Source of the DNA: Ampelocalamus luodianensis
Taxonomy: Eukaryota; Streptophyta; Magnoliopsida; Poales; Poaceae
NCBI GenBank assembly: GCA_036346255.1
Contig: CM070617.1
Coordinates: forward strand, 20,635,080-20,699,079
Reading direction: 5' to 3'
DNA length: 64,000 bases
Both the position numbers and the translations under genes were made by a program. Positions 43,784 through 56,546 of this stretch are shown here, in pieces. Position 1 is the first letter of the stretch, and each line of letters begins with the position of its first letter. Below the pieces are notes generated by a model. It had not been told where the DNA came from and searched no databases. It was given only the letters and a program-made list of their open reading frames with translations.

Positions 43784-46700
43784 ATGGCGGAGAGCGACGG
43801 CGGCGAGGCGAATCCTGGCGCTGGTCCGCGGGCCGGCGGCGACGCCAGCCCCGACCCCCCGCGCCCGCCGCGGCCGCAGCTCACCAAGTCGCGCACCATC
43901 TCCGGCTCCGCCGCGTCCGCCTCCGACAGGGGAGGCGGCGGAGCAAGGGACAACATCCTCGTCCGCCGCTCCTCCACGGCGCCCCTCCCGCCGGCCGCTG
44001 TGACGGCGCCGCGACGGCTCACCGTCGCCGTGGACGACCCGTCATACGCGGCGGCGCAGAACGGCGGCGTGCTCGACCGCGACTGGTGCTACCCGTCGTT
44101 CCTCGGGCCGCACGCCTCGCGGCCGCGGCCGACGCGGCAACAGCAGCAGACGCCGGCGGCTGCTGCCGACCGCCGGAACCCTAACCCCACCCTGCCGCGG
44201 CGGGTGGCGGTCTCGCAGCGGGAGGAGGAGATGTGCTTGGCGTCCGTGGTGAAGCAGTCGGCGCTGCTGGAGGAGAGGAGGCCACTCGCGCCTCCGCCTC
44301 CGCCGCCGCCGCCGCGCGCTCCGCGGTTTGATCTATCTCCGTATCTCCTACTCGTAAGTGAAGCTACTTGTAACTCAACTGATGTACTAGTTTGGTCTAT
44401 TTCCCATCCCATGAGTTCATTATTGCAGTTGCTGGTCGTTACCGTCACAAGCACTTCAATGGCTTTTTGGCAGTGGATGAAAGTTTTGGGACTCCAGGTT
44501 ATCTATTTGATCTGTGAAAATTATGTTTTGCTAATTGGTTCGCGTCAGAATTCATTTCGCTGACAGTTTAGAAGCCTTTACGTTTTGGCAGGAAAAGATC
44601 AAATCATGCTGTCGTGCTAATATCGTGGACATTGAGGGTACTGCTAAGATGTCCCTGGTTGTCAGGGACCATGGTTCTGATTTTATTATATCTGAGAATT
44701 GGAATTTAGCTCCAATGCTTGCTTTTGCAATACCGATATTCCTGTTTAAATACACTGATCAGCTCCGACGGAGGAAAGCAAATTCCATCAGGATGAGAAG
44801 TACTGAGGAAGAAGTGCCTCTCAAGAAGAGGATTGCTTATAAGGTTGATGTGTTCTTCTCAGGGCACCCGTACGCGAAGCTTCTTGCCCTCCTGTTAGCC
44901 ACTATAATCCTCATTGCCTCAGGTGGGATTGCACTGTATACTGTTAGTGGCAGTGGATTCCTGGAGGCTCTTTGGCTTTCTTGGACTTTTGTGGCAGATT
45001 CGGGAAACCATGCTGACCAGGTTGGCCCGGGGCCAAGGATCGTGTCTGTGTTGATTAGCTCCGGGGGCATGCTGGTGTTTGCCACAATGCTCGGGCTTGT
45101 GTCAGATGCAATATCAGAAAAGGTAGATTCTTGGCGTAAGGGAAAAAGCGAGGTGATAGAGATCAATCATATACTAATCCTTGGATGGAGCGACAAGCTG
45201 GTAATTTTATCATGTAAAACTGCTTTAGTATGAACAGTGGTTTCCTTGATGGAATCATTTCGTTTTACATACAGATACAGTCCTCTGCTTCCAAATGCAG
45301 TCAAAACAAAATTTCACAAAGAAGTTTTATATTGGCTACTCCTAAGTCCTGAGTAGTTTTTGTTACATATTTTCAAATGATCAAATGTGTGAATAAATTA
45401 GTCGAGCAGACCATAACTTTTAGTAAAGTGTGTTGTGATAAAACATGATGATCCCCCAACAGTGTACTTCTGTAGTAGCCTTGTAAGAAATGCTATCTTA
45501 TATTTGACTTGTGGGGTTTTACTTTTAGGGATTCGACTTACATCATATTAATTTATCATAATGTCCAAGACTTAATTCTGTATGCCAAATTCTATTTTAG
45601 AGAAACCAGCTTCAGAAATTAAATTTTGGTCTGCTTTTGAACCTGATAAGAGAGACTAAGGCAGTTTCTGACCATTTTTAGTCATTGTATGCACTTTATC
45701 TTGTACTTCGTCCTCCAATATCACTGAGAGAAGTTGTGCACTGAGCACTGTAGTTTGTTTGCTTGAAGGTTAACATGATTGAACCAATTAGCTTACTATC
45801 TTTGCACCATGTGGACCAGGGCTCTCTTCTGAAGCAGCTAGCTATAGCGAATAAGAGTATTGGTGGTGGTGTAGTTGTTGTTCTGGCAGAAAGAGACAAG
45901 GAAGAGATGGAGATGGACATAGGAAAGCTAGAATTTGACTTCATGGGAACATCTGTAATATGTAGAAGTGGCAGCCCTCTAATTATAGCAGATTTAAAGA
46001 AGGTAGCAACTCAAGCAACTCATCTGATCTTCTTGTCCTTGCACAATGAATGCACTCCTTTCAATGATTTCTTCTCATACTATGTAAATATCTCATATAT
46101 TAGACATTTAGGCCTCAAATGTTCTATTCTTTTCACAGGTTTCTGTGTCTAAAGCGCGTGCTATTATTGTTTTAGCATCTGATGAAAATGCAGACCAAGT
46201 TAGTATTTTTCTTGATTTCTTCTACCTGCCTTTACTATTTTAGAGTTAACATCTCATATAATTATATGCTCACATTCGTTGTCTACTTGTCTCCCTCAGA
46301 GTGATGCACGAGCTTTGCGTGTCGTACTGAGCCTTACTGGAGTAAAAGAGGGTTTAAGGGGACATGTTGTTGTGGAGATGAGTGATCTTGACAATGAACC
46401 TTTAGTGAAACTGGTTGGAGGTGAACTAATTGAAACAGTTGTTGCCCATGATGTGATTGGACGTTTGATGATACAGTGTGCACTCCAACCTGGCCTGGCA
46501 CAGGTACATTTCAATGTCACACTGGTTCTACAGTAAGAAACAAAAAAAAATCTTTGAACCTGCCATACTGAACTGCACTGTTGTTTGGTCCTGAAGCTTT
46601 TTCCCGGGATGTATCTCCATGCACATAATGTTAACTCATCATATACTTTTACAGATATGGGAGGATATTTTGGGATTTGAAAATGCAGAGTTCTATATTA

Positions 46701-48737
46701 AAAGATGGCCAGAATTGCATGGCATGCGGTTTGGGGATGTGTTAATCTCATTCCCTGATGCTGTGCCCTGTGGAGTCAAGCTTGCTTCCAAAGCTGGAAA
46801 GATCTTAATGAATCCTGATGATGATTATGTTTTAAGAGAAGGTGATGAGGTCCTTGTTATAGCAGAAGATGATGATACTTATGCTCCTGCCCCTCTACCA
46901 GAGGTGAATTTCCTGAGTTCTACTTAATGTTGTATAATATTTGCCCTCTTTGTATCAACTATCAAGCAAGTCATGCTGCCCAGATGCAAAAATTCCTTTT
47001 CTCCTTGAGTTTTATTTAATTGATGTTATTTCTTGTCAGGTGCATAAGGGTTTTCTACCTAACATTCCGACCCCTCCTAAATATCCAGAGAAAATTTTGT
47101 TCTGTGGTTGGCGACGTGACATCCATGATATGATAATGGTAATTTAACTTGGGCATTTTGCCTGGATCGATGTTAAGCATGTTTTGGAAATGAATGTTAG
47201 TGCTGTTGTGTAGGTTCTAGAAGCATTTCTTGCTCCAGGTTCTGAATTATGGATGTTCAATGAGGTGCCAGAGAAGGAGAGGGAGAGAAAGCTGACTGAC
47301 GGTGGTATGGATATTTGTGGACTAGCAAATATTAAACTTGTACATAAAGAAGGAAATGCTGTCATCAGGCGGCACTTAGAAAGCTTGCCTCTGGAGACCT
47401 TTGATTCTGTGAGTATATACCCTGCAGTAGAGACAAATAGAACATTCTGAATGGTTTCTGTTCAATAAATGAAATAATTGATGAAACGGACAATGCTGGT
47501 CAAAAGATTTCAACAATCTATCATTACCCTATTCTGCTCAAGAGTTTTAGGTTCCCATCATCCCATATGATCATATGTTCACTTTTTTTTTGAAAGCGTA
47601 TAATATGTTTACTATTGATGTCACATAACGCATTTGTGTCTTGTATGCGAATAGTCCATTTAGTACATGTACTAAATTTCATCCTCATCTTATGTTTGGA
47701 GGTGTTATTTGATAATTGAAATAAAAAATTGGAGTCTATTAGTTGGTTTGTTTGCATAGAATTAAATTATTGTCAGGTCATCTTTGATGTACATTTCTTT
47801 TACTCCAGTTGCTAGTTTATTTGTCCTGAAGTACACCCAATGCTAACTTTGAAACCACAGATTTTAATTCTTGCAGATGAGTCAGTGGAGGACTCCATTG
47901 TACATTCTGATTCACGGTCTTTAGCTACACTACTTCTAATCCGCGACATTCAGGTGAGTAACAAGCAGCCTGGTATTATAACTGACACAGTGCATGAATA
48001 AATGACTTTTGCATTACTGATGTATGCCTTCTACAGTCCAAACGTCTTCCATCAAAGGAGCTAAAATCACCTCCCCGTTACAACGGCTTCTGTCACAGCT
48101 CCTGGATTCGGGAGATGCAGCATGCATCGGACAAATCAATAATCATCAGTGAAATACTGGATTCCAGAACCAGAAACCTTGTATCTGTCTCCAAAATCAG
48201 TGATTACGTTCTATCAAATGAACTTGTCAGTATGGCATTAGCAATGGTAGCAGAAGACAAGCAAATCAACAGAGTTCTTGAAGAACTTTTTGCTGAGGAG
48301 GTACTACCTAAAATGCAACATGCTCTATAGTTTGCATTTAATGTTGCGACAACATGCTTTTCCACAAACTATGTTTACTGCCCCGCTTTTGTTCAGCTAA
48401 CATTGAGTTGAAGTATTCTCCATTTAAAAGTGCACCAGATGATAGTTGTTAACAGTTAACTACTCAGTTTGACACTTTGACTTGCCTTACATGTGATTAT
48501 TGTAATCCTATGTTACAGGGCAACGAGATGTGCATACGATCTGCTGAATTTTACCTGTACGAGCAAGAGGAATTGAGTTTCCTTGATATAATGGTCAGGG
48601 CTCGTGTGAGAGATGAGATTGTGATTGGCTACCGCCTTGCCAACACTGACCAGGCAATCATTAATCCGGAACAGAAGTCTGAGATTAGGAAGTGGTCGCT
48701 AGACGATGTCTTTGTTGTGATATCAAAAGGTGACTAA
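43784..48737 (+). CDS. POLLUX: POLLUX/DMI1-type nuclear-envelope ion channel
   Basis: Twelve exons: 43784-44353, 44429-44497, 44592-45200, 45820-46002, 46139-46198, 46300-46503, 46655-46903, 47040-47138, 47214-47408, 47861-47953, 48037-48300 and 48519-48737. All introns are GT-AG and phase 0. The product is 937 residues with no stops, the usual POLLUX size. A disordered Pro/Ser/Ala-rich N-terminus precedes the first membrane helix (VTVTSTSMAFWQWMKVLGLQ). Further helices include WNLAPMLAFAIPIFLFKY and KLLALLLATIILIASGGIAL. The pore loop is FLEALWLSWTFVADSGNHAD with filter ADSGNHAD, and the next helix is VLISSGGMLVFATMLGLVSD. RCK/TrkA-N-like regulatory domains follow (VIEINHILILGWSDKL, IIVLASDENADQSDARALR, KILFCGWRRDIHDMIM). 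The family forms cation channels needed for symbiotic nuclear calcium oscillations. POLLUX rather than CASTOR is chosen from sequence style and from the neighbouring SAPK4-type gene, as in rice. Confidence 0.93.
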
Positions 48738-49443
48738 TTCTACAGTGACATCTCACTTTTTTTTCGTGTAAGTGTATATTCTAATACTACTAATCCATGC
48801 TAATCGAAATGTTAACCGGGCAAACATACGTGGAAGTACAGTTCTGATCCTATCCGGGCCATTAGCTCTGTACATATTGATTTGCCATCTCCATAGCATT
48901 CAGTTGATCTCGACATAAACAATTCCAATGCCCACACCCGAAATTGTTGTTATTAGTAAACAATACAGTGGATCAATGCAGTTGAGATAACTTGTGATTC
49001 TTGTTTTATTTTGAAGTACATGCTAATATTGAATCCATGCTCCTGTAAGGACATGCTATATGGTAGGTATTCCAGGAAAAAAAAAAGGACACGCAATGGT
49101 ACGTGAAGACTGCGGTAACGCAATCTAAACGTACTTCTCTACATTTGGTCGGCGCTGCTTTGTTCTTTATTTTTCAGGTTTTTGAGATTGCTACATAGCT
49201 ATTAGCATATGGTGCTAACTATTTCTCCCGGGCACATAAACATACGCTTTATATATGTACAAAAGTTCTCTCTTTCAAGAACCAAATATTAGACCATTGA
49301 AGTTCCCGTGTCCCAAGTAAATTATGTTACAGGAAGAAACACCAAGAAGAAAACTTCCAGCAAAAATTGCATACATCCCACTGAACGCTGCAGTTCCATA
49401 ACAAGCCAGCCAATTATCTACATGTAACTTACTACGCAGACTT
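48738..49443. other. Convergent intergenic spacer between POLLUX and SnRK2
   Basis: The 706 bp between the two stop codons must contain both 3' UTRs. It is AT-rich with an A-run at 49075-49086 and no open frame of note. Overlapping 3' UTRs are possible. Confidence 0.5.
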
Positions 49444-52400
49444 TCATATGCGTAGTGAGCTCATGCGGAGCTCTCCACTTGCATGAACCTCCTTGACCCT
49501 CTTATCGTATTCATCCTCCTCTTCCTCGTTCTCCTCTGGTCTGTCTTCCTCTTCCTTCTCTTCCTCGTCGTCTGAACCTTCATCACTCCACCCGTAGCCT
49601 GACCTGGATGATTTTGGCATAGTCCTTGCTTCTTGGACAATCTTCATGATTTCTTCTGAAGTCTGGTCCGAAAAAGAAGGCACAGTGTTATCCCTCCTGT
49701 AGTACATGGCTTGCGCCGTCTCTGTGAGCTCCCTTGGCAGGTTCTTCAAGAACCATGGATGGCTCTTTATTTCCTTCATTGTGATTCTCTGGGCAACATT
49801 CAAATTACTGTGTCAGCACTACGTCACTTGTAATGAGACGCGTCATGGCTTCCTAAAACAAAAAATGGAGGTTGAGGTCATTACCCTCGTTGGATTGTTA
49901 ACAAAGATACGGGCAATAAGCTGTCTGCATTCCGCGGATATGTGGACATGATCTGGTATCTTATATTGCACGGACATTATTCGCTGCGGATGAAGAAGAG
50001 TGACTGGAGTGAGGGTAAAGTGAGGCGCAAAAAGAAAACCTGCAGGCAGGCATAGGGTGGATATCTGACATAGAAGTCTAGCTTGTCACCTGAATGGTCT
50101 TGCGTATATTCTTGGGGTCATCCTGGTCTTCAAATGGGTAGGCTCCCACAAGCATGACGTAAAGAGTCACCCCACAGGACCATACATCTGCGAGCTACAT
50201 TAACAAGATCCATTTCCGTTAATGAGTATAGCTTAATAATACTCCCTTACCATAATATTTATCAGAAAGCATTTAGCCAGTTAGTATAATGGAGATTATA
50301 ATCTGTTTTGTGACAGTACGCTTGACATGGCTTACTGTCGTTTGTGCTAATCCTAGGTGATTTTGTGATAAGGTTGCTAAGCTTCGGATTCAGTACGATA
50401 GGAGAATTCTTTGACTCAGAGGCGCCAAGACAAAACTATCCTGATGGACTTGTGCTTGATTGACCAAATCAGTTTCATTTGGTGCAGTTCTGTTCTGCTG
50501 TTGCATTAAAATTTAGACCAATATGCAGGTTCCTTGTACTGTAATATATATAGTAGAGTAGTTGGTTGAGAGCAGCCAATAAGTTTTGAGAGCAGCCAAT
50601 AAGTTTCAATGGGTGGCTTAGCATACTAATCCATGGCAGTATAATAATAAAGCATATAAACTGCTATATACTTATGGTCCTTAACATCGGTCTCACAATT
50701 TCTTACAATAAAAGGTTTCAAATATACCAAAGGATTACTCTGATTTAACCTTGTTCAACTAAAATCAAGAAAATTAATGATATCGAAATTGAGAAGCTAA
50801 ATTTAGCTTGCTCATGATGGTTCTCAAAGGTCTTAGTATTTTAGGCAACCTCAGATTTGACTCTGAAACTGTAAAGGTGTTTTTGCACATGGATTCCCAT
50901 GGACCATTGCCTTGATCAGCAAAACTAACTTGCACTTACAAAGCAAACTAGCCCCAGAAGTTATGGCTAATATTTCAAATTCCAAATGTCATTTTGGCTT
51001 CATTTGATGGAGCACAGTGGAACATTTTTTTATTCATGTGGACCTTCCCCCCAGTCGCTGGGTCAATCAGGGAGGCAACATGACTGAAACTAATCGAATC
51101 AAAGATGGCGATGCTACAGTTCTTGTGAAAGCTATGGAAATATGGAATACAGCCCACCATTTGCATAAAATTTCCTAATACAATGGATCTTCGTATCAAG
51201 CCAACAAACCTTATGTCATATATGACATCGCATTTCATACAATCTAGACTGGAACTAGAAGTTCTTGCATAATACTTGGATTGTGCGGTAGATATGTAAT
51301 TGGTAGTGGTTTACATTGATCTAGTAGCATTTACTGTGCTCTAAAATTTATAATTAATAAAATACAATGGATTTGGTGAGGCATATTGGGGCAATGGGGT
51401 AATAAGAGAGGAAAAAAAAGAAACTGCAAGCCAGGAGAGCAAACTGCAGAAAATTCCCTACAACTACAGCTCGTAAAGAACCTATCTTTTTTATATAAAA
51501 AAAAGGAAGAACCTATCTATTTATGACAAAGTGGTTAAAGACAAGAAACTAGAATCCAAGTACTCGGTTCGTTCCCAAAAAAAAAGTACTCGGTTAACAA
51601 TTAAGAGGTGAAGCAATTTTTTCCTAAACACGCAAAAGCTTTGCGCGTCATTCATTAAGCGAGAAAAAAAAAAGACAGTTGTATTTCTACAACCGTAAAC
51701 AACACGGTGTCAATAAGTAATCGCCGCCAATCAGCACAGACATAAAAGAGAAGACAAACAACAAAACAACCAAACACTACCCTACAAGAAGACGACACTT
51801 CAATAATTCCTCACTGCCTATGTAGCCAACAAAGGTGAACCATCTCATAGAAACTAGGAGAATCTGTAGGATAAGAACCTCTTTTGTGGATGGATGGTCT
51901 GCATTCACCAAATAGCCCACTCCACTTTTCCAAATGTCAACATCCTTTGTGGTACATCTTACCTCAACAAACCAAACGGAAGATGTTCCAACACCTCGCG
52001 CTGACAATGACTCATCCAAATCAGAAGCATTTATCAAGAGAATTTCAGATCCTCTGTTGGGTCCAATATTTGTGACTATAGCTAATAATAAAATGCACTA
52101 GCAAAGAATAGTTGTGAAGTCCACCTCGTAGTGCACACAAGACTGTCCATCAACAGCAACAAAGGTTTGGCATGTGTACTAGATTTGCAAACTTAGTCGT
52201 TCATCATCGGAAATCAATAAACGATTTGGTTTGGCCAGCGAACATAATAACTTACATGTTCCAACCAAATTGTCCATCACAATTTAATGAATAAACTTAC
52301 AGATCAGATATTTTCTAAGATCCTTTCTTTGCTTATGCAAACTTTTGGAAGGGACTCTTTAACTTCGGAGCGGCGGATCATTCAACCCGACTTTTCATTA

Positions 52401-54403
52401 AAAAGAGGAGCCAAGTATATGTAACGTTACAATCATTGACAAAAGTGCATCCACTAAATGGTTTTCAATTGGAAGGAAATTCTATGGGGGAGGGCCTCTC
52501 CCCCACTGTTTTTTTTTTCCTTTTCAATTACCGTCGAGTCATCGCCTCATCGGCTATTTTATGCACCTAATAAAGCTTGGTGAACCAATAATATTATGCC
52601 CAAATACTCCTAACCTTTCACCGAACAGCACTTTTGAGTTCAACTTGCGTATTAATATTTCACATGGGGACAGAAGATAGAGAGATTTGCACATATAATG
52701 CCTGGATAAAGAGTTTTGTTTTAGTGAGCTAAGATTATCTTGCAAAAGTGCTAAGAGAAACAAGATAGCATACATGTCATAGAACAACAAGGGGTCACAA
52801 ACTCACCTTTCCATCATACTCGCGGCGGGATAGCACCTCCGGTGCAATATATGCTGGCGTCCCCACTGCTGATTTGGGTCTTGAATGCAATACTGATGAC
52901 TGTTCCAGAAATGAAAAGGCATTTTATTTCTGAGAATTTACAGATACTTCAATAACTCTAAGGTTGCAATACTAACAGCGGATTCAGCAAATAACCTTGG
53001 AGTAACCAAAATCGCATATCTTGAGCCGTGGAGCTGGGCTGCCATCCAAGAGAACATTCTCCAGCTTCAAATCTCTATGGCATATTTGCTGGTATTTGAC
53101 AAGATTGTCCCCAAAATTAGATTACTGGAAATACAGTATAGATTTAAAGCTCATACATCAAAGTGAAGAAGGTTTAAATTAAAAACCAACAATTCTATGG
53201 GGGGGAATGAAACACTAGGTACAATAGTCATTTGTGCTTAAGTGAAGTGAGTTGTTTTGTTGAATGTAGATTAACATAAGAAATTTTTGTTTGTGTTTCT
53301 TACCATGTAATGGCAGTAGCTCACACCACAGATCAGCTGCTGAAAGAAATACCTGGCCTGCATTAAGCAGAAAAAAGATTAAGTATTGCTCTTTCACCCA
53401 AATATTTGATTATATTTTTTAAACGAATAAATATTAGATTATAAAAGTAAGGAATAAATCACGAGACCTCGTCCTCACTGAACCGCCCACGGTCACAGAT
53501 TCGATCGAATAGCTCCCCGCCTGCAGCAAACTCCATGACAATCATAAGATGCGTTGGCGTCAGTATCACCTGCAGAATTTTTTTTCCAAAACAATTAAAC
53601 CATGTGATTTAAAAAAAAACGAAAAGAAGGAAGTAGTAAAACTAACTGCACAATCCGATTCCATCACCCATTTAAATTTTGCTATCACAATTCAAACAGA
53701 AAAGCCCGTGCCTTTATGTTCGAGATTTTGCACAAATAATCGCCACCAAGACCATGATAATAAGTCTCTAAAGCACATGCATCCGTAACGCTGAAATCCA
53801 TGCCTAAATCGTACAAACACAAGGGGAATAGTCTAAAACGAAATAAAGGAAAGGGGGGAAAAGAGAAGGGGAGTATAAAAAATTGGCACCTATTTAACAA
53901 CAATGAAAAGATTCCCCACTACATGCAGTTAAGAGAAATTAACAAACTACTATAAAACTAAACTGCAGTTAAAAAAATCCTTTATCCGCACCATTCGAAC
54001 CGCTCCATAATCATGAAACTACATGTGACGAAAAAACGCGAAGAAAATGTTCAAAAAAGATTAAAAAAAAAAGTTCGGCCTATATCGACGAACCTCCTTG
54101 AAGCGAATGATGTTGGGGTGGCGCAGCGAGCGGTGGTTGATGATCTCCCTGTACACATTCTCGTCAATCTGCACGGCACAGATCCCAAAACCAAGAAAAC
54201 CACGTCACAATCCACCCGGCAATTAATCCACCACCAACCGAACAAGCCATCTCAATTATAGAATCAAAAAAAAAGAAACCAACCCGGTGGCCGCGCTCGA
54301 TGCACTTGACGGCGACGAGCTCGCGGGTCTCGCGGTTGCGCATCAGCCGCGCCACCCCAAAGTTGCCCGACCCTATGTCCCGCACCGCCTCGTACTTCTC
54401 CAT
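49444..54403 (-). CDS. SAPK4: SnRK2 protein kinase, group I, rice SAPK4-type
   Basis: Nine exons on the minus strand: 54284-54403, 54094-54168, 53468-53569, 53304-53357, 52996-53088, 52807-52899, 50090-50194, 49885-49983 and 49444-49788. All introns are GT-AG and phase 0. The product is 361 residues, the normal SnRK2 size. It starts MEKYEAVRDIGSGNFGVARL with the glycine loop. Further motifs are AVKCIERGHR (catalytic Lys), HRDLKLENVLL with Asp123, and DFG at 143-145. The activation loop is SVLHSRPKSAVGTPAYIAPE with Ser158 and APE at 167-169. The C-terminus is Glu-rich (DDEEEKEEEDRPEENEEEED), as in group I; ABA-activated groups II and III are Asp-rich. SnRK2s are osmotic-stress Ser/Thr kinases of cytosol and nucleus. 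Intron 6 is 2.6 kb. The SAPK4 assignment rests on the neighbour POLLUX; paralogues SAPK5-7 are close. Confidence 0.93.
51616..52075 (-). mobile_element. Possible LINE 3'-end fragment in SnRK2 intron 6
   Basis: The plus strand at 51616-51680 reads a T-run, then CACGCAAAAGCTTTGCGCGT, then CATTCATTAAG and an A-run. In reverse complement this resembles the 3' tails of grass L1 elements, with a (G/T)CGC-GCG hairpin before an A-tail. A minus-strand open stretch follows to about 52037, starting MINASDLDESLSARG, which I do not recognise. Target duplications were not found. This is a weak call. Confidence 0.3.
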
Positions 54404-54668
54404 CCCTCCTCCGCCGCCTCCCTGGCCCCGTCCGTCCCCGGCCTCCCACTCCCGCGCGCGTACGGTCTCGGCGGAAACCGCGGGGCCCACGACGGCCGGA
54501 GCCGGAGGAGGGACGTCGACACAGGCGGCGGAGCGCGCGGCGGGCGGGAGGCGGTGCGGCGCGCTTGGGTTTGGGCCTCGTCGTTCGGTCGGTGCGTGCG
54601 TGGATGGTGGCGCCTGTGTGAGTGTGGGTGGGGTGGGGCGTGGGCGTGACCGCGTGAGGCGATCGAGG

Positions 54669-54676
54669 TTATATAG
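54669..54676 (-). promoter_or_regulatory. SnRK2 TATA box
   Basis: The minus strand reads CTATATAA, 266 bp upstream of the start codon. This implies a GC-rich 5' UTR of about 230 nt. No competing upstream ATG context was examined beyond this. Confidence 0.55.
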
Positions 54677-55394
54677 TAGGAGGCTAGGAGCGCAGCCAGC
54701 ATGGTAGGCTGGGGAGCCAAGGCCGCCCAAGGGGAAGGAAGGGAGGGGGATGGCGAGGAGGATGTCAGGCGGGCCCCACTGTCGGTGTCCGCGTCGCGTA
54801 CCGGGGTGCGCGGGCCCACGGCCACGGGGGTCCTGGCTTGGCTGGTTTCTATTCGCCGTTGGATTCGACGTGTCTTACAAAAAAAGAATTGACGTAAGAC
54901 GTGTCTTAAATTCGTTTTGCTTGAATTGGTATCCCTTGCTCAGGGAAAAAAATCCATTTTGGCTTGAGGTTGCTGCGTACTGTATTTGTGGTACGTACCA
55001 TATGATATCTTTGATGGTTCGATGCATCTAAATTTCTAAGTCTATAATCTATTCTATCTACACACGGAGAAATAGAATAGACGGATTACGCTAAAAACTG
55101 AAGAAAGATTAAAAGGTAGAAACAATGTGTGTGTGTAAGAGAGAGGAGAGATAGAGATCAAAGTTATTATTCACTTAGACTTGTCAATTTTTGTTCCTCT
55201 CTCAATATATTTAGATTTTTGAGCTGAATTTTGTTTGTAGGATGATTGATCATCTCATAACCATCTAATCCATAGTTTTTTTTTGAAAAAAAAATTACAA
55301 TTTATGTGATGGTTTGAGGTGGAATACATAGGATGATATCTTTGGAGAATATATTCTAACGGACCTACATTTTTGTTCTATACATTCTGGGATC

Positions 55395-56538
55395 CAGGGC
55401 GGACCCACCTAGGTTCATGGGTATTCAGCTGAACACCCAAATTTTTTGGGCAAAAAATCAGTATATATGAGGTATAATACATGTATATACTGGAAATCAG
55501 GTTCAATTAGCGTGTATAGTCCTCAAAGCCACTTTCTATCGCACCAGGCCACCAGCAATCTCCAAAATCCACACGTCCACGCCACAGTGGCTCGGCATGA
55601 CAACATCCCACCCAACTCCCATTCTCCCAAGGCCCAACCCATTTCATCAAACTCTAAATCCCTAATCTCTCTCGACCTCACAATCTCTCTCTATCTCTTA
55701 GAAACACACAAGCACCGAGCGGGAGCGCAAGCGCCGGGCAGGTGAGCAGCTGAGCGCGGTGGCGGTGGGTGTGGGTCGGTGGGGAGAACCGGAGAAGGGG
55801 AGGACCGAGGACCGGAGGGGCGTTGCGGCGCTGCGCGGCGGCGGCTTGCTCGCCTGCTCCGAGCGAGTAGCGACCGAGCTCCGAGCCTCCGACCTCCGCT
55901 CCAAGCGCAGCGGCTGACAGGGCAACCGGGCGAGGCGCACCGTGCGCTGCTCTGAGCTGCTGAGCCTCTGAGGACCCGATCGTCTCTGAGGACTGAGGAC
56001 AGACCGACGGAGGCATCTGTATTCTGGGCGACTGAGCCAGGCACTCGGCGACCCCTGAGGCAGTCCTATCCAGGTATACTCAGATGGTTTAGCCCATATG
56101 TTGTTGTCTATTTTCTTCTTGGGGTTTCAGCACCTGATTTTATAAATTGTTGGCACAAAATAGTATAGGATCAGTTTTTAGGACAATAGGATGTTATCCT
56201 AAAACTCTGATAATTTCTGCAGATTGCAGGCGAGGCTCGACCCAGCGGCCGACTCACGTCGTCCCGTTCCCAAGCGAGCGGATAGCGAGCGAGTAATCCC
56301 AAATCGGCAAATCCCTAATTGACTAATTCCCAAACAGTCAAACCGTCTTAATAAATGAATTAAAATGAACTGTTGTCATTAATCTTCAATCTTGTATGTA
56401 TGCGAATTGTAGCTATTAGAGATTTGAAAAATGGAGAAGAAGTCTGTCGATCAATTGTGGTTCAGGACACCAATCGACATATTTCTTCTCCATTTTGTAA
56501 GTTCGAACACTATCCTGAAAACCCCGGATCCGGCACTG
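55395..56538. mobile_element. Non-autonomous hAT element (Tip100-like ends), duplication CTGGGATC
   Basis: CTGGGATC at 55387-55394 is repeated at 56539-56546, an 8-bp target duplication. The left end starts CAGGGCGGACCC. The right end in reverse complement starts CAGTGCCGGATCC, giving short imperfect inverted repeats that begin with CAG, as in hAT elements. The CAGGG(G)CGGA(T/C)CC start is typical of Tip100-type elements. The interior has a GC-rich first part and an intron-like middle. A short frame starts MEKKSVDQLWFRTPIDIF near 56431, which may be the start of a lost transposase. A 20-bp inverted repeat (GGAGAAGAA.../...TTCTTCTCC) surrounds it. No transposase domain remains. Confidence 0.82.
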
Positions 56539-56546
56539 CTGGGATC

